A DNA stretch of 64,000 nucleotides from an uncultured Clostridia bacterium (GCA_947624485.1 CANQKM010000010.1:1-64000); one strand, 5' to 3'; shown: positions 1 through 8,841, counted from the stretch's first letter. Numbers and translations are program-made. Notes: a model not told the origin generated them from the sequence alone.

Positions 1-91
1 CCTCTACCGTTACCGCGTCTGACGTAACTGAACCCGAAAACGCGGAAGAGGTGTATTTTATGCGGTTTTTGCGACATGCCTTACACGATTT
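1..91. other. left edge: unassigned sequence with att-like repeats
   Basis: No complete gene fits here. One forward frame stays open from the window edge to a stop at 152-154 and runs into the 3' end of the integrase gene, so it may be the tail of a gene interrupted by integration or simply chance. The repeats CGACATGCC (72-80) and TTACACGA (81-88 and 92-99) recur upstream of the integrase start at 1299-1307 and 1337-1344. Confidence 0.3.
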
Positions 92-1252
92 TTACACGAA
101 CGGAAATAATTTATTCATAAGCGTTACGGCACGCTCCTCCTCGCGCGGATAGAGGTGGGAATAGATGTTCCACGTTATCTCGATGTCGGAATGACCGAGC
201 CTGCGCGCTATTTCCTGGATATTTATGCCGTTGTTCGCGAGCAGCGACGCGTGCGAATGGCGGAAATCGTGGACGCGTATGCGCTCCAGTCCGGCGCCCT
301 GCGAGTAGCGCGTGTTGCGGAAGTCCGTCGTTGTTGTGCGAATGCTGCGTTCGCCGCCGCATATGCGGAATTCCTCGGTGAAGCCGTCAAGCTTTTCCTG
401 ACGCGCGCGGTGGTCGCGCAGTATGTTCACGAGCGGCTGCGGCATTTGCAGGTCGCGCATGGACGTTTTGCTTTTCGTCGGCGTTTCCATGTCGCCGCCG
501 TTGATTTTCTGTATCAGGCTGCGGCGGACGTGAATGATGTCGCCGTCGATGTCCGACCATTTCAGCGCGCATATCTCGCCGCGGCGCATACCGGTGAAAA
601 AGGCAATGTTGAAAAATACATAGTAATTCCACTCCTTGTCATTGCCGCGCGCCTCGGCGCGCTCCGATTCCTCGCGCGCGACCGCGATGAATTTCGCAAA
701 CTGTTCGGGCGTGTAGTATTTCATTTCTTTTTTCATTTCGTACGGGTTCTTGAAATTTCCCACGCTCGTGAGCGGATTGCGCGGCAGGTATTCCATGCGT
801 ACGGCGTAGTTGAGCATTGTGCGAAGCTCACCGTATATGTCCTGCTTCAGCATAAGTGATACCTTGCGGTCCGGACGGCGCGAGTTTGTGCGCTCGTCAA
901 AGCACGACTTCCACTTTTGCAGCAGCGGCACGGTAAGCTCGCGCAGGGTGTAAGCGCCAAGCTCGGGCAGTATGTACGGCTCTAAGCGGGTTCGTATCGC
1001 GCGGAGCGTGTTCTCCCGAAGCTCATGGCGGCGCGCTTCGATGTATTCCGCGTAAAGCTCGTTTAACGTCATGTTGGGCGCGCCTATCGGCTTTACCTCA
1101 TGGTTAAGGCGTTCTTCAAGCTGTTTCGCCGCCTCTCTGCCGTAAGCCACTCGGTCAAGCTGACGCGCTTTGCCGTTTTTGTCGGTGTAGTTGATGCGTA
1201 CGCGGTAACGCTGTAATCCGTCGCGTTTTCCTTGCATTTTATAGATGGGCAT
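92..1252 (-). CDS. tyrosine recombinase / phage-type integrase
   Basis: Site-specific recombinase of 386 residues that would cut and rejoin att sites through a phosphotyrosine link. An N-terminal AP2-like arm-binding segment (about 1-55) is followed by a SAM-like core-binding domain (about 60-165) and a catalytic domain. The catalytic set is visible: Arg in TGMRRGE (about 220), HDFRH (about 327), LGHS and the Tyr in NIYSHLY (about 364). The start at 1252 is chosen because AAAAGGAGGT lies 9 nt upstream; an in-frame ATG at 1291 has no such site. No excisionase or replication gene is next to it, so it may be a remnant or the end of an element lying beyond the left edge. TTACACGA repeats flank the gene on both sides. 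Confidence 0.93.
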   Translation of the reverse strand: MPIYKMQGKRDGLQRYRVRINYTDKNGKARQLDRVAYGREAAKQLEERLNHEVKPIGAPNMTLNELYAEYIEARRHELRENTLRAIRTRLEPYILPELGAYTLRELTVPLLQKWKSCFDERTNSRRPDRKVSLMLKQDIYGELRTMLNYAVRMEYLPRNPLTSVGNFKNPYEMKKEMKYYTPEQFAKFIAVAREESERAEARGNDKEWNYYVFFNIAFFTGMRRGEICALKWSDIDGDIIHVRRSLIQKINGGDMETPTKSKTSMRDLQMPQPLVNILRDHRARQEKLDGFTEEFRICGGERSIRTTTTDFRNTRYSQGAGLERIRVHDFRHSHASLLANNGINIQEIARRLGHSDIEITWNIYSHLYPREEERAVTLMNKLFPFV

Positions 1253-1336
1253 GATGTTCGACCTCCTTTTGCGTATAGGTAAATTATACACAAAAATTCG
1301 ACATGCCGCAATACGCTTATTTTTTGTACACGTTTC

Positions 1337-1346
1337 TTACACGATT
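1337..1346 (+). repeat. TTACACGATT direct repeat flanking integrase (right copy)
   Basis: The same 10-mer is at 81-90, with a further TTACACGA at 92-99 overlapping the integrase stop codon. CGACATGCC is likewise present on both sides (72-80, 1299-1307). Spacing and direct orientation fit arm-type integrase sites or an att duplication. This is an inference from repetition only. Confidence 0.5.
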
Positions 1347-1395
1347 AAAAATCATTTTACCCGAATTGGGTGTGGGTGTCCCGATAGCCCGTGTG

Positions 1396-1424
1396 TTGAC
1401 ATTACTGCCGACGCGTGATACAAT
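1396..1424 (+). promoter_or_regulatory. sense promoter of type I TA-like locus 1
   Basis: TTGACA (1396-1401), a 17-nt spacer and TACAAT (1419-1424). The predicted start near 1431 places the complementary leader arm (1436-1463) almost at the 5' end of the RNA. Confidence 0.8.
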
Positions 1425-1488
1425 AATTACAGGCTATGGAAGGCATGCAAAGGGCGGTTTGTCACTCTCTGAATAAGGGGGTGATTTT

Positions 1489-1563
1489 ATGGACATGAAT
1501 TTACTTATTCAATTGGTAATGCTAATTATCATTCTTGAAATAATTCGGAACATAAAAAAATAG
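1489..1563 (+). CDS. 24-residue hydrophobic peptide, putative type I toxin (locus 1)
   Basis: A very short ORF with a strong AAGGGGGTGA ribosome-binding site. The peptide starts MDMNLLIQLV, has one continuous Leu/Ile-rich membrane segment and ends IRNIKK. The leader (1436-1463) is complementary to the 3' tail (1604-1636), and a hairpin with AATAGCCGC/GCGGCTATT arms begins at the stop codon. A consensus promoter on the opposite strand drives an antisense RNA over the tail. Small hydrophobic peptides under such control are typical of type I toxins (TxpA, BsrG and Fst-like, and holin-like toxins). Toxicity is inferred. Locus 2 (40708) has nearly the same leader and tail, and locus 3 (40374) has the same plan. 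Confidence 0.72.
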   Translation: MDMNLLIQLVMLIIILEIIRNIKK

Positions 1564-1636
1564 CCGCCCCGACCAAGGAATGCGGCTATTTTCGCAAACC
1601 TAGGACAAACCGCCTTTAAAGCGGATGCCTTTCCAT
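1554..1636 (-). ncRNA. putative antisense antitoxin RNA of locus 1
   Basis: A minus-strand promoter is followed by about 80 nt ending in a GC-rich stem (1559-1567 with 1582-1590) and a run of seven T on the transcribed strand, which is a good intrinsic terminator. The RNA would be fully complementary to the 3' part of the peptide mRNA. It also contains a near copy of the mRNA leader arm. RNA ends are estimated from the promoter and T-run. Confidence 0.65.
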
Positions 1637-1642
1637 ATGCCT

Positions 1643-1671
1643 ATTATACCACACCCGTTATCTTATGTCAA
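1643..1671 (-). promoter_or_regulatory. antisense promoter of locus 1
   Basis: Read on the minus strand, TTGACA (1666-1671), 17 nt, TATAAT (1643-1648): a perfect sigma-A consensus pointing back into the peptide gene's 3' region. Confidence 0.85.
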
Positions 1672-1690
1672 GTGAATGGGTGTGGTATTT

Positions 1691-2179
1691 TTATTGTTCG
1701 CCGACGTCGATAATGTGGATGGGGCGCATATCAACATAGCTGTACGTTGACAGCGGGCGGCAGTTCGCGTCGTAGGAGTTTGCGGCAATAAGTATTCCGG
1801 ACGGGGTGTTGTTGCCGGCGTCCACCACCACGGGACTGTGGTCAAACCGCGTTCCCTCGTCGAATTTTAGCTGAATAATGTCGCCGTCGCGTATCTCGTC
1901 CAATCCCGTCACGCGTCCGCGCGGCCCCGCGCCGCGGTTCGTCGTGAGAAAACGGTACAGCTCGTCAACGCCCGTCCACGCCGGAGCGCGGTTGTTTAAT
2001 GAGATGTAGTACCAGCCGTAAATCGGCGTGTAATTCATAACGCCGCTGCCCGCGTACAGGCATTGCGACGCAAAATTTGTGCAGTTGCCGCCGAGGTCGG
2101 AAAAATCGAAGTATTCCGGGTTGCGCCGGTATGCCCATTCGTTCGCGTAAGCGACCGCGGCGGCTCTGTTATATTCCAT
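1691..2179 (-). CDS. putative amidase-domain protein (Amidase_6-like)
   Basis: 162 residues with the NlpC/P60-like hallmarks of the putative amidase family: GGNCTNFASQCL near residues 30-41 supplies the candidate nucleophile Cys, and FDHSPVVVD near residue 113 supplies the His. No signal peptide is visible, so it is either cytoplasmic or exported by another route (for example phage-type release). GGGAGGAT lies just upstream of the ATG. The family is often linked to peptidoglycan peptide or amide bonds; the substrate here is unknown. It sits alone between toxin-like locus 1 and the ABC exporter and may be part of the integrase-associated cargo. Confidence 0.75.
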   Translation of the reverse strand: MEYNRAAAVAYANEWAYRRNPEYFDFSDLGGNCTNFASQCLYAGSGVMNYTPIYGWYYISLNNRAPAWTGVDELYRFLTTNRGAGPRGRVTGLDEIRDGDIIQLKFDEGTRFDHSPVVVDAGNNTPSGILIAANSYDANCRPLSTYSYVDMRPIHIIDVGEQ

Positions 2180-2247
2180 AGCTATCCTCCCTTTCCTTGT
2201 AGTGTTATTATATTATGCCGGCGCGGTGCGTTTGGATAAAATTTATG

Positions 2248-2276
2248 TTGAATAATCCGTCGCGGCGTGGTACAAT
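2248..2276 (+). promoter_or_regulatory. promoter of the ABC exporter operon
   Basis: TTGAAT (2248-2253), 17 nt, TACAAT (2271-2276), about 30 nt before the first ATG. Confidence 0.7.
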
Positions 2277-2307
2277 AGATACGCGAAAAACACAAAAGAG
2301 GTAAATT

Positions 2308-4038
2308 ATGAAACGACTTTTTCCGTTCCTGAAGCCCTACCGCCTGCAGCTTACGATAGGCCCGTTCTTCAAGCTGTCCGAGGCGGTTCTCGAAATCCTT
2401 ATCCCGACGTTTATGGCGATGCTCATAGACAACGGCGTAAACGCGGGCGACAGGTCATACGTTATTAAAATGGGTATATTTATGCTTATCGTCGCGACGT
2501 GCGGCGTTATTTTCGCGCTTATCTGCCAGTACAGCGCGTCGATCGCGTCGCAGGGCTTCGGCACGGACGTGCGGCGGGCGATGTTCAAAAAAATCGGCAC
2601 GCTGTCATTTTCGCAGATCGACAAATTCGGTACGCCGTCGCTTATAAACCGCATCACCGGCGACGTGAACCAGCTCCAGGGCGCGGTCGCGATGCTTATC
2701 CGCCTCGTTATCCGCGCGCCGTTCTTGTGCGTCGGCGGACTTGTTATGGCGATGTCGATAGACCTCAAGCTGTCGGTTATTTTCATGATTGTAATACCGC
2801 TGTTCGTGCTTGTGCTGTTTCTCGTGATGTTTAAGGCTGTGCCGCTTTACAAGTCGGTGCAGACGAAGCTCGACAGGCTCACTCTCGTTTTACGTGAAAA
2901 TCTGTCGGGCGTTCGCGTAATACGAGCGTTCGCCGGAACGGGGCGCGAGCGCAAACGGTTCGACGACAAAAACGACGAGTACGCGCGCGTCGCAATACGC
3001 GTCGGACGTATCGCCGCGCTCACGAACCCGCTCACCACGATTATTATGAATCTCGCTGCTATCGCCGTCATTTACTTCGGCGGTCTGCGCGTGTACTCCG
3101 GTAATCTGACGCAGGGCGAGGTCATAGCGTTCATAAACTACATCACGCAGATTTTGAACGCGATGATCGTTCTCGCGAACCTCGTCGTGCTGTACACAAA
3201 AGCATACGCGTCGGCGCTGCGCGTGAGCGAGGTGCTTGCGGAGGAGCCGGATATTAAGTACGGCGATAAGGAATTTAATGGTAACAGTGACGCGGCGGTT
3301 GAGTTTAAAAACGTGTCACTCACGTACGGCGGCAGCGGCGCGCCGGCGATTGAAAATATAAATCTCACCGTACACCGCGGCGAAACGCTCGGTATTATCG
3401 GCGGTACGGGCAGCGGTAAAACCACGCTCGTGAGCCTTATACCGCGTTTTTACGACGCGACTGACGGCGAGGTGCTTCTGGGAGGCGTGAATATAAAAGA
3501 CATAAGCGAGAGCGAACTGCGTAAAAATGTGGCGATAGTGCAGCAGAGGGCAAATTTGTTTTCAGGCACAATCGCGGACAATCTGCGTATGGCGAAGGCT
3601 GACGCGTCGGAAAGCGAAATGCGTTCCGCCGCCGATACCGCGCAGGCGAGCGAGTTTGTGAACCGTCTCGGCAAGGGCTTTGACACGCACGTGTCGCAGA
3701 GCGGCAACAACCTGTCCGGCGGTCAGAAGCAGCGCCTTACGATTGCGCGCGCGCTTATGAAAAACTCACCGATACTCATTCTCGACGACAGCGCGAGTGC
3801 GCTCGATTACGCGACCGACGCTTCGCTTCGTCGTGCGATTAAGGAAAACACGGAGAGCAAAACCGTTATAATCGTTTCGCAGCGCGTGAACAGCGTTAAA
3901 AATTCCGACAGGATAGTCGTCATGGACGACGGCGTTATTGTCGGCGTCGGTACGCACAGCGAGCTTGTGAAAACGTGCGAGATATACCGCGAAATATGCG
4001 TGTCGCAGGAGCAGTACGGAGGTGACGGCGATGAATAA
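2308..4038 (+). CDS. ABC exporter half-transporter, degenerate-site subunit
   Basis: 576 residues: six-helix exporter membrane domain (about 1-310) fused to an ATPase domain. Walker A GGTGSGKTT is near residue 366, the Q-loop is VQQRANLFSG, and the signature LSGGQ is intact. Walker B reads LILDDSASALD, with Asp in place of the catalytic Glu, and the switch loop reads VSQRV, with Gln in place of His. These two changes mark the non-catalytic half of heterodimeric multidrug-type exporters such as BmrC/BmrD and TM287/288. The next gene overlaps by 8 nt and is the canonical half, so the two surely form one transporter in the cytoplasmic membrane. The substrate cannot be read from sequence; drugs, lipids or peptides are all possible. 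Confidence 0.93.
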   Translation: MKRLFPFLKPYRLQLTIGPFFKLSEAVLEILIPTFMAMLIDNGVNAGDRSYVIKMGIFMLIVATCGVIFALICQYSASIASQGFGTDVRRAMFKKIGTLSFSQIDKFGTPSLINRITGDVNQLQGAVAMLIRLVIRAPFLCVGGLVMAMSIDLKLSVIFMIVIPLFVLVLFLVMFKAVPLYKSVQTKLDRLTLVLRENLSGVRVIRAFAGTGRERKRFDDKNDEYARVAIRVGRIAALTNPLTTIIMNLAAIAVIYFGGLRVYSGNLTQGEVIAFINYITQILNAMIVLANLVVLYTKAYASALRVSEVLAEEPDIKYGDKEFNGNSDAAVEFKNVSLTYGGSGAPAIENINLTVHRGETLGIIGGTGSGKTTLVSLIPRFYDATDGEVLLGGVNIKDISESELRKNVAIVQQRANLFSGTIADNLRMAKADASESEMRSAADTAQASEFVNRLGKGFDTHVSQSGNNLSGGQKQRLTIARALMKNSPILILDDSASALDYATDASLRRAIKENTESKTVIIVSQRVNSVKNSDRIVVMDDGVIVGVGTHSELVKTCEIYREICVSQEQYGGDGDE

Positions 4039-5749
4039 GGGTGTGCTGAAACGGCTTTACCGCTATATCGCGGGAAATAAAAAATATCTGTATTTCGTGA
4101 TAATATCCGCAGTGCTTGCGAACATATTCATGCTTGCCGCGCCGTACATTTCGGGACGCGCTATAGATTTTATACGCGGCAAGGGCGACGTTGATTTCGG
4201 CATGGTTATAAAAATATCGTCCGTACTGCTCGGCGTGTACGTGCTTAACGCGCTGTTCACATGGGGCATGACGGTGTTCACGAACCACCTTTCCAACCGC
4301 ACAATCGAAAGGATGCGCTCTGACGCGTTTAAACGGCTCTCTCGGCTTCCTTTGAGCTATTTTGATAATCATTCCCACGGCGACATAATAAGCCGTTTAA
4401 CGAACGATACGGACGCCGTATCGGACGGACTTCTTCAGGGTATAACGCAGCTTTTTGCAGGACTGGTAACGGTTGTAGGCTCGCTTGCGGTAATGTTTAG
4501 TCTCAATTACAAAATCGCGCTGTGCGTCGTCGCCGTGACGATACTGTGTGTGTTCGTGTCGCGGTTTATAGCGGTAAATTCGGGTAAAATGTTCCGTATG
4601 CAGGCGGCTGTGACGGGCGAGCTTAACGGATACGTAAGCGAAATTGTGGGCAATATGAAGGTCGTTAAGGCGTTCGGATACGAGGAGCGCAGCGGCGAGG
4701 CGTTCGGTGAAATCAACTCGCGCCTGTACGACTGCGGTCAGAAGGCGCAGTTTTACTCGTCGCTCGTGAACCCGACGACGCGGTATATAAACAACCTCGC
4801 GTACATCGGGGTGGGTGTGCTGGGCGGTCTTGCCGCGATAGCGGGCGGACTGAGCGTCGGCATAATTTCGAGCTTTCTGATTTACGCCACGCAGTTTGCG
4901 CGTCCGATAAACGACATGACGAGCATACTCACCCAACTGCAGTCCGCGACGGCTGCCGCCACGAGAATATTCGCGCTCACCGACGAGCAGCCCGAAACGG
5001 ACGACAGCAGCCGTCCCGAGTTAAAGCTTGACGGCGGCGAGGTCGTGTTTGACGGCGTAAGCTTTTCGTACGACAAGAACCGCGGGCTTATAAAGAATCT
5101 GAATATCACCGCGAAAAAAGGTCAGCGCGTCGCGATAGTCGGTCCGACGGGCGCGGGCAAGACGACCATTGTAAATCTGCTCATGAATTTTTACGGCGCG
5201 GATAAAGGCGCGATAATCGTTGACGGTCAGGACATCGACTCCGTCACGCGCGACAGTCTGAGAAAGAGCTTTGGAATGGTGCTTCAGGACACATGGCTGT
5301 TTTCGGGTACGGTAAGGGAAAATATCGCGTACGGCAAGGCTGACGCGACCGACGCCGAAATCGAGGCGGCAGCGAGAGCGGCGGAGGCGCACGGATTTAT
5401 CAAGCGTCTGCCGCAGGGCTACGGCACGATGATAACGGAGGATGGCGGCAATCTGTCAAGCGGTCAGAAGCAGCTGCTTACGATCGCGCGCGCGATGCTC
5501 ACAAATCCGGAGGTGCTGATACTCGACGAGGCGACGTCGAACGTTGACACAATGACCGAGCGGCGTATTCAGCGCGCGTTTTTGAAGATGATGGAGGGCA
5601 GAACGAGCTTTATTATCGCCCACCGCCTGTCCACGATCCGCGAAGCGGATCTGATACTCGTTATGGATAACGGCGCGATTGTCGAGCAGGGTACGCATGA
5701 CGAGCTTCTCGCCAAAAACGGCTTTTACGCGAAATTGTATAACAGCTGA
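4031..5749 (+). CDS. ABC exporter half-transporter, catalytic subunit
   Basis: 572 residues, partner of the preceding gene. The ATG at 4031 is preferred over the in-frame GTG at 4022, because GGAGGT at 4018-4023 sits 7 nt before it and overlaps the GTG. Walker A GPTGAGKTT (about 370), Walker B LILDEATSNVD with the catalytic Glu, and switch His in IIAHRLST are all intact. The signature reads LSSGQ instead of LSGGQ. In a head-to-tail dimer this altered signature faces the degenerate Walker B of the partner, so both defects fall in the same composite site, as expected for an asymmetric exporter. Translational coupling is likely. Confidence 0.93.
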   Translation: MNKGVLKRLYRYIAGNKKYLYFVIISAVLANIFMLAAPYISGRAIDFIRGKGDVDFGMVIKISSVLLGVYVLNALFTWGMTVFTNHLSNRTIERMRSDAFKRLSRLPLSYFDNHSHGDIISRLTNDTDAVSDGLLQGITQLFAGLVTVVGSLAVMFSLNYKIALCVVAVTILCVFVSRFIAVNSGKMFRMQAAVTGELNGYVSEIVGNMKVVKAFGYEERSGEAFGEINSRLYDCGQKAQFYSSLVNPTTRYINNLAYIGVGVLGGLAAIAGGLSVGIISSFLIYATQFARPINDMTSILTQLQSATAAATRIFALTDEQPETDDSSRPELKLDGGEVVFDGVSFSYDKNRGLIKNLNITAKKGQRVAIVGPTGAGKTTIVNLLMNFYGADKGAIIVDGQDIDSVTRDSLRKSFGMVLQDTWLFSGTVRENIAYGKADATDAEIEAAARAAEAHGFIKRLPQGYGTMITEDGGNLSSGQKQLLTIARAMLTNPEVLILDEATSNVDTMTERRIQRAFLKMMEGRTSFIIAHRLSTIREADLILVMDNGAIVEQGTHDELLAKNGFYAKLYNS

Positions 5750-5971
5750 CGCGATAAACCGACCGACCGTATTTGACGCTGCTGCGGCACGGATTTTGCC
5801 GGAATGTTCGTTCGCATTTTAAACAAAAAACACTGTAAATTACACACAAAAATTATAAAAAACCACTTTAAAATTTGTTCAAAATATGGTATTATGAATA
5901 CAATAATCACTATGCTCTAAGACAGAGTATACAAAATGTGATATGTAAAATATCAGAGGGAGGACTGCGAA

Positions 5972-8728
5972 ATGTTCAAAAACTTAAAGAAATTGGGTAT
6001 ATTTACCCTGGTTCTTGCGCAGATTGCGGCTGTAGGTCTTGCAATGCCGACAAGCGCGGGAGCATTTGCGGGATCGGCGTCGACGAGAAATATGGAAAAG
6101 CTCGACCGCGGCGTCGTTGCCACAAAAATCAGTGACGGCGTACTCGTATCGTGGAGAAGACTTGCCACGGAGCCGGCGGACACAACATTCACGCTTTACA
6201 GAAATAAGGAAAAGATTAACGAGGGCGCGGTAACGAACTTTGTTGATAAGCAGGGTACGGTAAACGATAAGTACACTGTTGTAGCCAACGGCGAGATGTC
6301 GGCTCCCGCTTCCGTATGGGAGAAGGGTTACCTCGACATTCCTCTGCACGACACGCCCGAAAGCGATGTTGTACAGATGGACAGAAACGGCGTTTATATC
6401 GGCGCTTACGCACCGGGCGACTCGTCCTACGGCGACCTTGACGGCGACGGTCAGTACGAGATCGTAATGCTCTGGAACCCGTCAGACGCAAAGGACGCGG
6501 CTACAACGGGCAGAACCGGCAACGTTTATATGGACGCGTATGAGCTTGACGGTACGTTCATGTGGAGAATTGATATGGGCTACAATATCCGCGCGGGACA
6601 GCATGACACAATGCTTAACATTGCCGACTTTGACGGCGACGGTGCGGCAGAGGTTATTGTAAGAACGGCTGACGGTACGATCGACGGTACGGGCAAGATG
6701 ATCGGCGATGAGTCGAGAGGTACAACCTATGAGGCAAGCTGGGCTGCCTTGAACGCAGGCAAGAACCTCCAGGGACCGCTTTACGTAACATGCTTTGACG
6801 GTGAAACGGGCGCGGCTCTCGACACAATCGATTACTTCCCGAACAACGTTGTAGGTTCGATGGCTACATGCTATAGCTTCGGTGATGACTTCGGTAACCG
6901 CTGCGAAAGATACAACGGTACTGTAGCTTACCTCGACGGCGTAACTCCGTCCGCAGTATTCGCGAGAGGTTATTACTTCGGTAAGAACATCTCGACGCCG
7001 AACGGACGTACAGGCTGCGCTGCTTACAACTTCAAGAACGGCAAGCTTTCGCTCGTATGGTCGTTCGACACGGCTGAAAGCGCTAACAACGGCTATATAG
7101 GTCAGGGTAACCACCAGATCGAAGCCGGCGATATTGACGGCGACGGTAAGGACGAAATCATTTACGGCGCTCTTGCGTGGGACGATAACGGCAAGATTCT
7201 CTGGTGCACATATCAGGAACACGGCGACGCTATGCACCTCGGCGACTTCGATCCGACCAAGGAAGGTCTCGAATTCATGAAGGTTTACGAGGACTACGGC
7301 GCTGACAGCGAAGTATTTGCTCTTAACAGCAAGCAGCTTTCACCGTTTATCACGTCGAATACAATATTCAAGAATTCGGCGGGCGCGACCGGCGCTCCGG
7401 AAGACCGTCACCAGTGGGGCGGTACCGTTCAGAACGCTAAGACGGGTGAATTCTATCAGATGCACAACGGCGTTAAGGATACGGGCCGTGGTATGATCGG
7501 TAATATCGGTTACGGCGACTCCTACTATGTAATGTGGGGCGCAGGCTCGATGGGTTACTGGGATGACAAGGGTAACGAACTCGGCGATCTCGGCGCTTCG
7601 ATGAACGGCAGAATTTACTGGGACGGCGACCTCCAGGATGAGCTTCAGGACCACAACGGAACAGAAGTTACGCTTACAAAGTGGAACGACGATACAAAGA
7701 AGTTTGATGAAATATTCAAGGGCGAGGGTTCGCACTCGATCAACGGCACAAAGGGTAACGTAAACCTCCAGGCAGACCTTCTCGGCGACTGGAGAGAGGA
7801 AATCGTTTCCTATGCTGTTATAGGCGAGAATACGGAAACAGAGCCGATGACAATCAAGGGCGACTATGATGCTGATGTTGAGGTTGAAATGAAGAAGACC
7901 GTATATCAGTACTCCCTGAGAATCTTCGAGACACCGTATCCGACGGATTACAACTTCTACACGCTTGCTCACGACGACATTTACAGAAACTCGTCGGGAT
8001 GTAACTCGAACTGCTACAACCAGCCGCCTCATATCAGCTGGTACATGAACGACGCAATCGAGGGTTCGACATACACAACTCAGCCTGCGGCTAATGTAAA
8101 TCTTGTAAACAACAAGTATACGCCGGCTAAGTTTGACGAGTCGCTTCTCCCCGAGGGCGGTTCATCGACACCTTCGACGCCTTCGACAGGCGAGACATTC
8201 TCGGATATAAGCACTCACTGGGCTAAGGACTTCATCCTTAAGATGAACGGCGTAGGCGTTATAAACGGTATGGGCGACGGCACATTCCAGCCGGACGGCA
8301 CTGTAACAAAAGGTCAGTTTGCTACTCTTATCGTAAACGCTCTCAAGCTTGATGTTGACACATCGCTTGAAAGCGAACACTGGGCAATGCCTTATGTAAA
8401 GGCTGCGCAGAACGCTAACCTCATCGCTGAGGATATTCCGTTCACGCTTGACCAGTTCGATGTAAACATCTCAAGAGAAGAGATGGCTTCAATGGTTGCT
8501 AAGGCAGCGGCTTACAAGGGCATTACGGCTGAACCCGCTGCACAGAACGCGTTTATAGACGAAGGCGACATAGCTTCATGGGCTGCGGCGGATGTTAAGA
8601 ACGCTGTTGCACTCGGTATCATCAACGGTATCGACACAGACGCAGGTCTTACATTCCAGCCGAAGGCTAACGCTACAAGAGCGCAGTCGGCTACAATGCT
8701 TTCAATGCTCTGGGATTTAATGCAGTAA
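5972..8728 (+). CDS. rhamnogalacturonan lyase (PL11-like) with C-terminal SLH anchor
   Basis: 918 residues, secreted and wall-bound. A signal peptide (about 1-31, ending near AGAFA) precedes a PL11-type rhamnogalacturonan endolyase module related to YesW/YesX (about 35-710). This is an eight-bladed propeller fold whose calcium loops appear as DLDGDGQYE, DFDGDGAAE and DIDGDGKDE. A Ser/Thr/Pro linker (about 728-740) leads to three SLH repeats (about 741-795, 797-845, 858-918) that bind secondary wall polymers. It should cleave the rhamnose-galacturonate backbone of pectin RG-I by beta-elimination at the cell surface. A GAGGGAGG site precedes the ATG. Codon choice is strongly biased (for example AAG and CTC), suggesting high expression. 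No uptake system for the products is adjacent. Confidence 0.93.
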   Translation: MFKNLKKLGIFTLVLAQIAAVGLAMPTSAGAFAGSASTRNMEKLDRGVVATKISDGVLVSWRRLATEPADTTFTLYRNKEKINEGAVTNFVDKQGTVNDKYTVVANGEMSAPASVWEKGYLDIPLHDTPESDVVQMDRNGVYIGAYAPGDSSYGDLDGDGQYEIVMLWNPSDAKDAATTGRTGNVYMDAYELDGTFMWRIDMGYNIRAGQHDTMLNIADFDGDGAAEVIVRTADGTIDGTGKMIGDESRGTTYEASWAALNAGKNLQGPLYVTCFDGETGAALDTIDYFPNNVVGSMATCYSFGDDFGNRCERYNGTVAYLDGVTPSAVFARGYYFGKNISTPNGRTGCAAYNFKNGKLSLVWSFDTAESANNGYIGQGNHQIEAGDIDGDGKDEIIYGALAWDDNGKILWCTYQEHGDAMHLGDFDPTKEGLEFMKVYEDYGADSEVFALNSKQLSPFITSNTIFKNSAGATGAPEDRHQWGGTVQNAKTGEFYQMHNGVKDTGRGMIGNIGYGDSYYVMWGAGSMGYWDDKGNELGDLGASMNGRIYWDGDLQDELQDHNGTEVTLTKWNDDTKKFDEIFKGEGSHSINGTKGNVNLQADLLGDWREEIVSYAVIGENTETEPMTIKGDYDADVEVEMKKTVYQYSLRIFETPYPTDYNFYTLAHDDIYRNSSGCNSNCYNQPPHISWYMNDAIEGSTYTTQPAANVNLVNNKYTPAKFDESLLPEGGSSTPSTPSTGETFSDISTHWAKDFILKMNGVGVINGMGDGTFQPDGTVTKGQFATLIVNALKLDVDTSLESEHWAMPYVKAAQNANLIAEDIPFTLDQFDVNISREEMASMVAKAAAYKGITAEPAAQNAFIDEGDIASWAAADVKNAVALGIINGIDTDAGLTFQPKANATRAQSATMLSMLWDLMQ

Positions 8729-8745
8729 TATCGGCATAATTTAAG

Positions 8746-8773
8746 GAGGACGCTTATGCGTCCTCTTTTTTTT
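8746..8773 (+). terminator. intrinsic terminator after the rhamnogalacturonan lyase
   Basis: 8-bp stem GAGGACGC / GCGTCCTC with a TTAT loop and a long T-run. Confidence 0.92.
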
Positions 8774-8811
8774 GCGGTTTGGGGGTATAACGGCGCGTAA
8801 TTTGACCGCGC

Positions 8812-8841
8812 TTGACATATGAGCGCGAACTATGGTAAAAT
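8812..8841 (+). promoter_or_regulatory. promoter of the deacetylase gene; decides its start
   Basis: TTGACA (8812-8817), 18 nt, TAAAAT (8836-8841). An in-frame ATG at 8819 lies inside this promoter, so translation must begin downstream. Confidence 0.75.

Noticed and set aside
155-859. 234-codon forward open frame over the integrase
   Set aside because: Antisense to a recognisable tyrosine recombinase with all catalytic residues.
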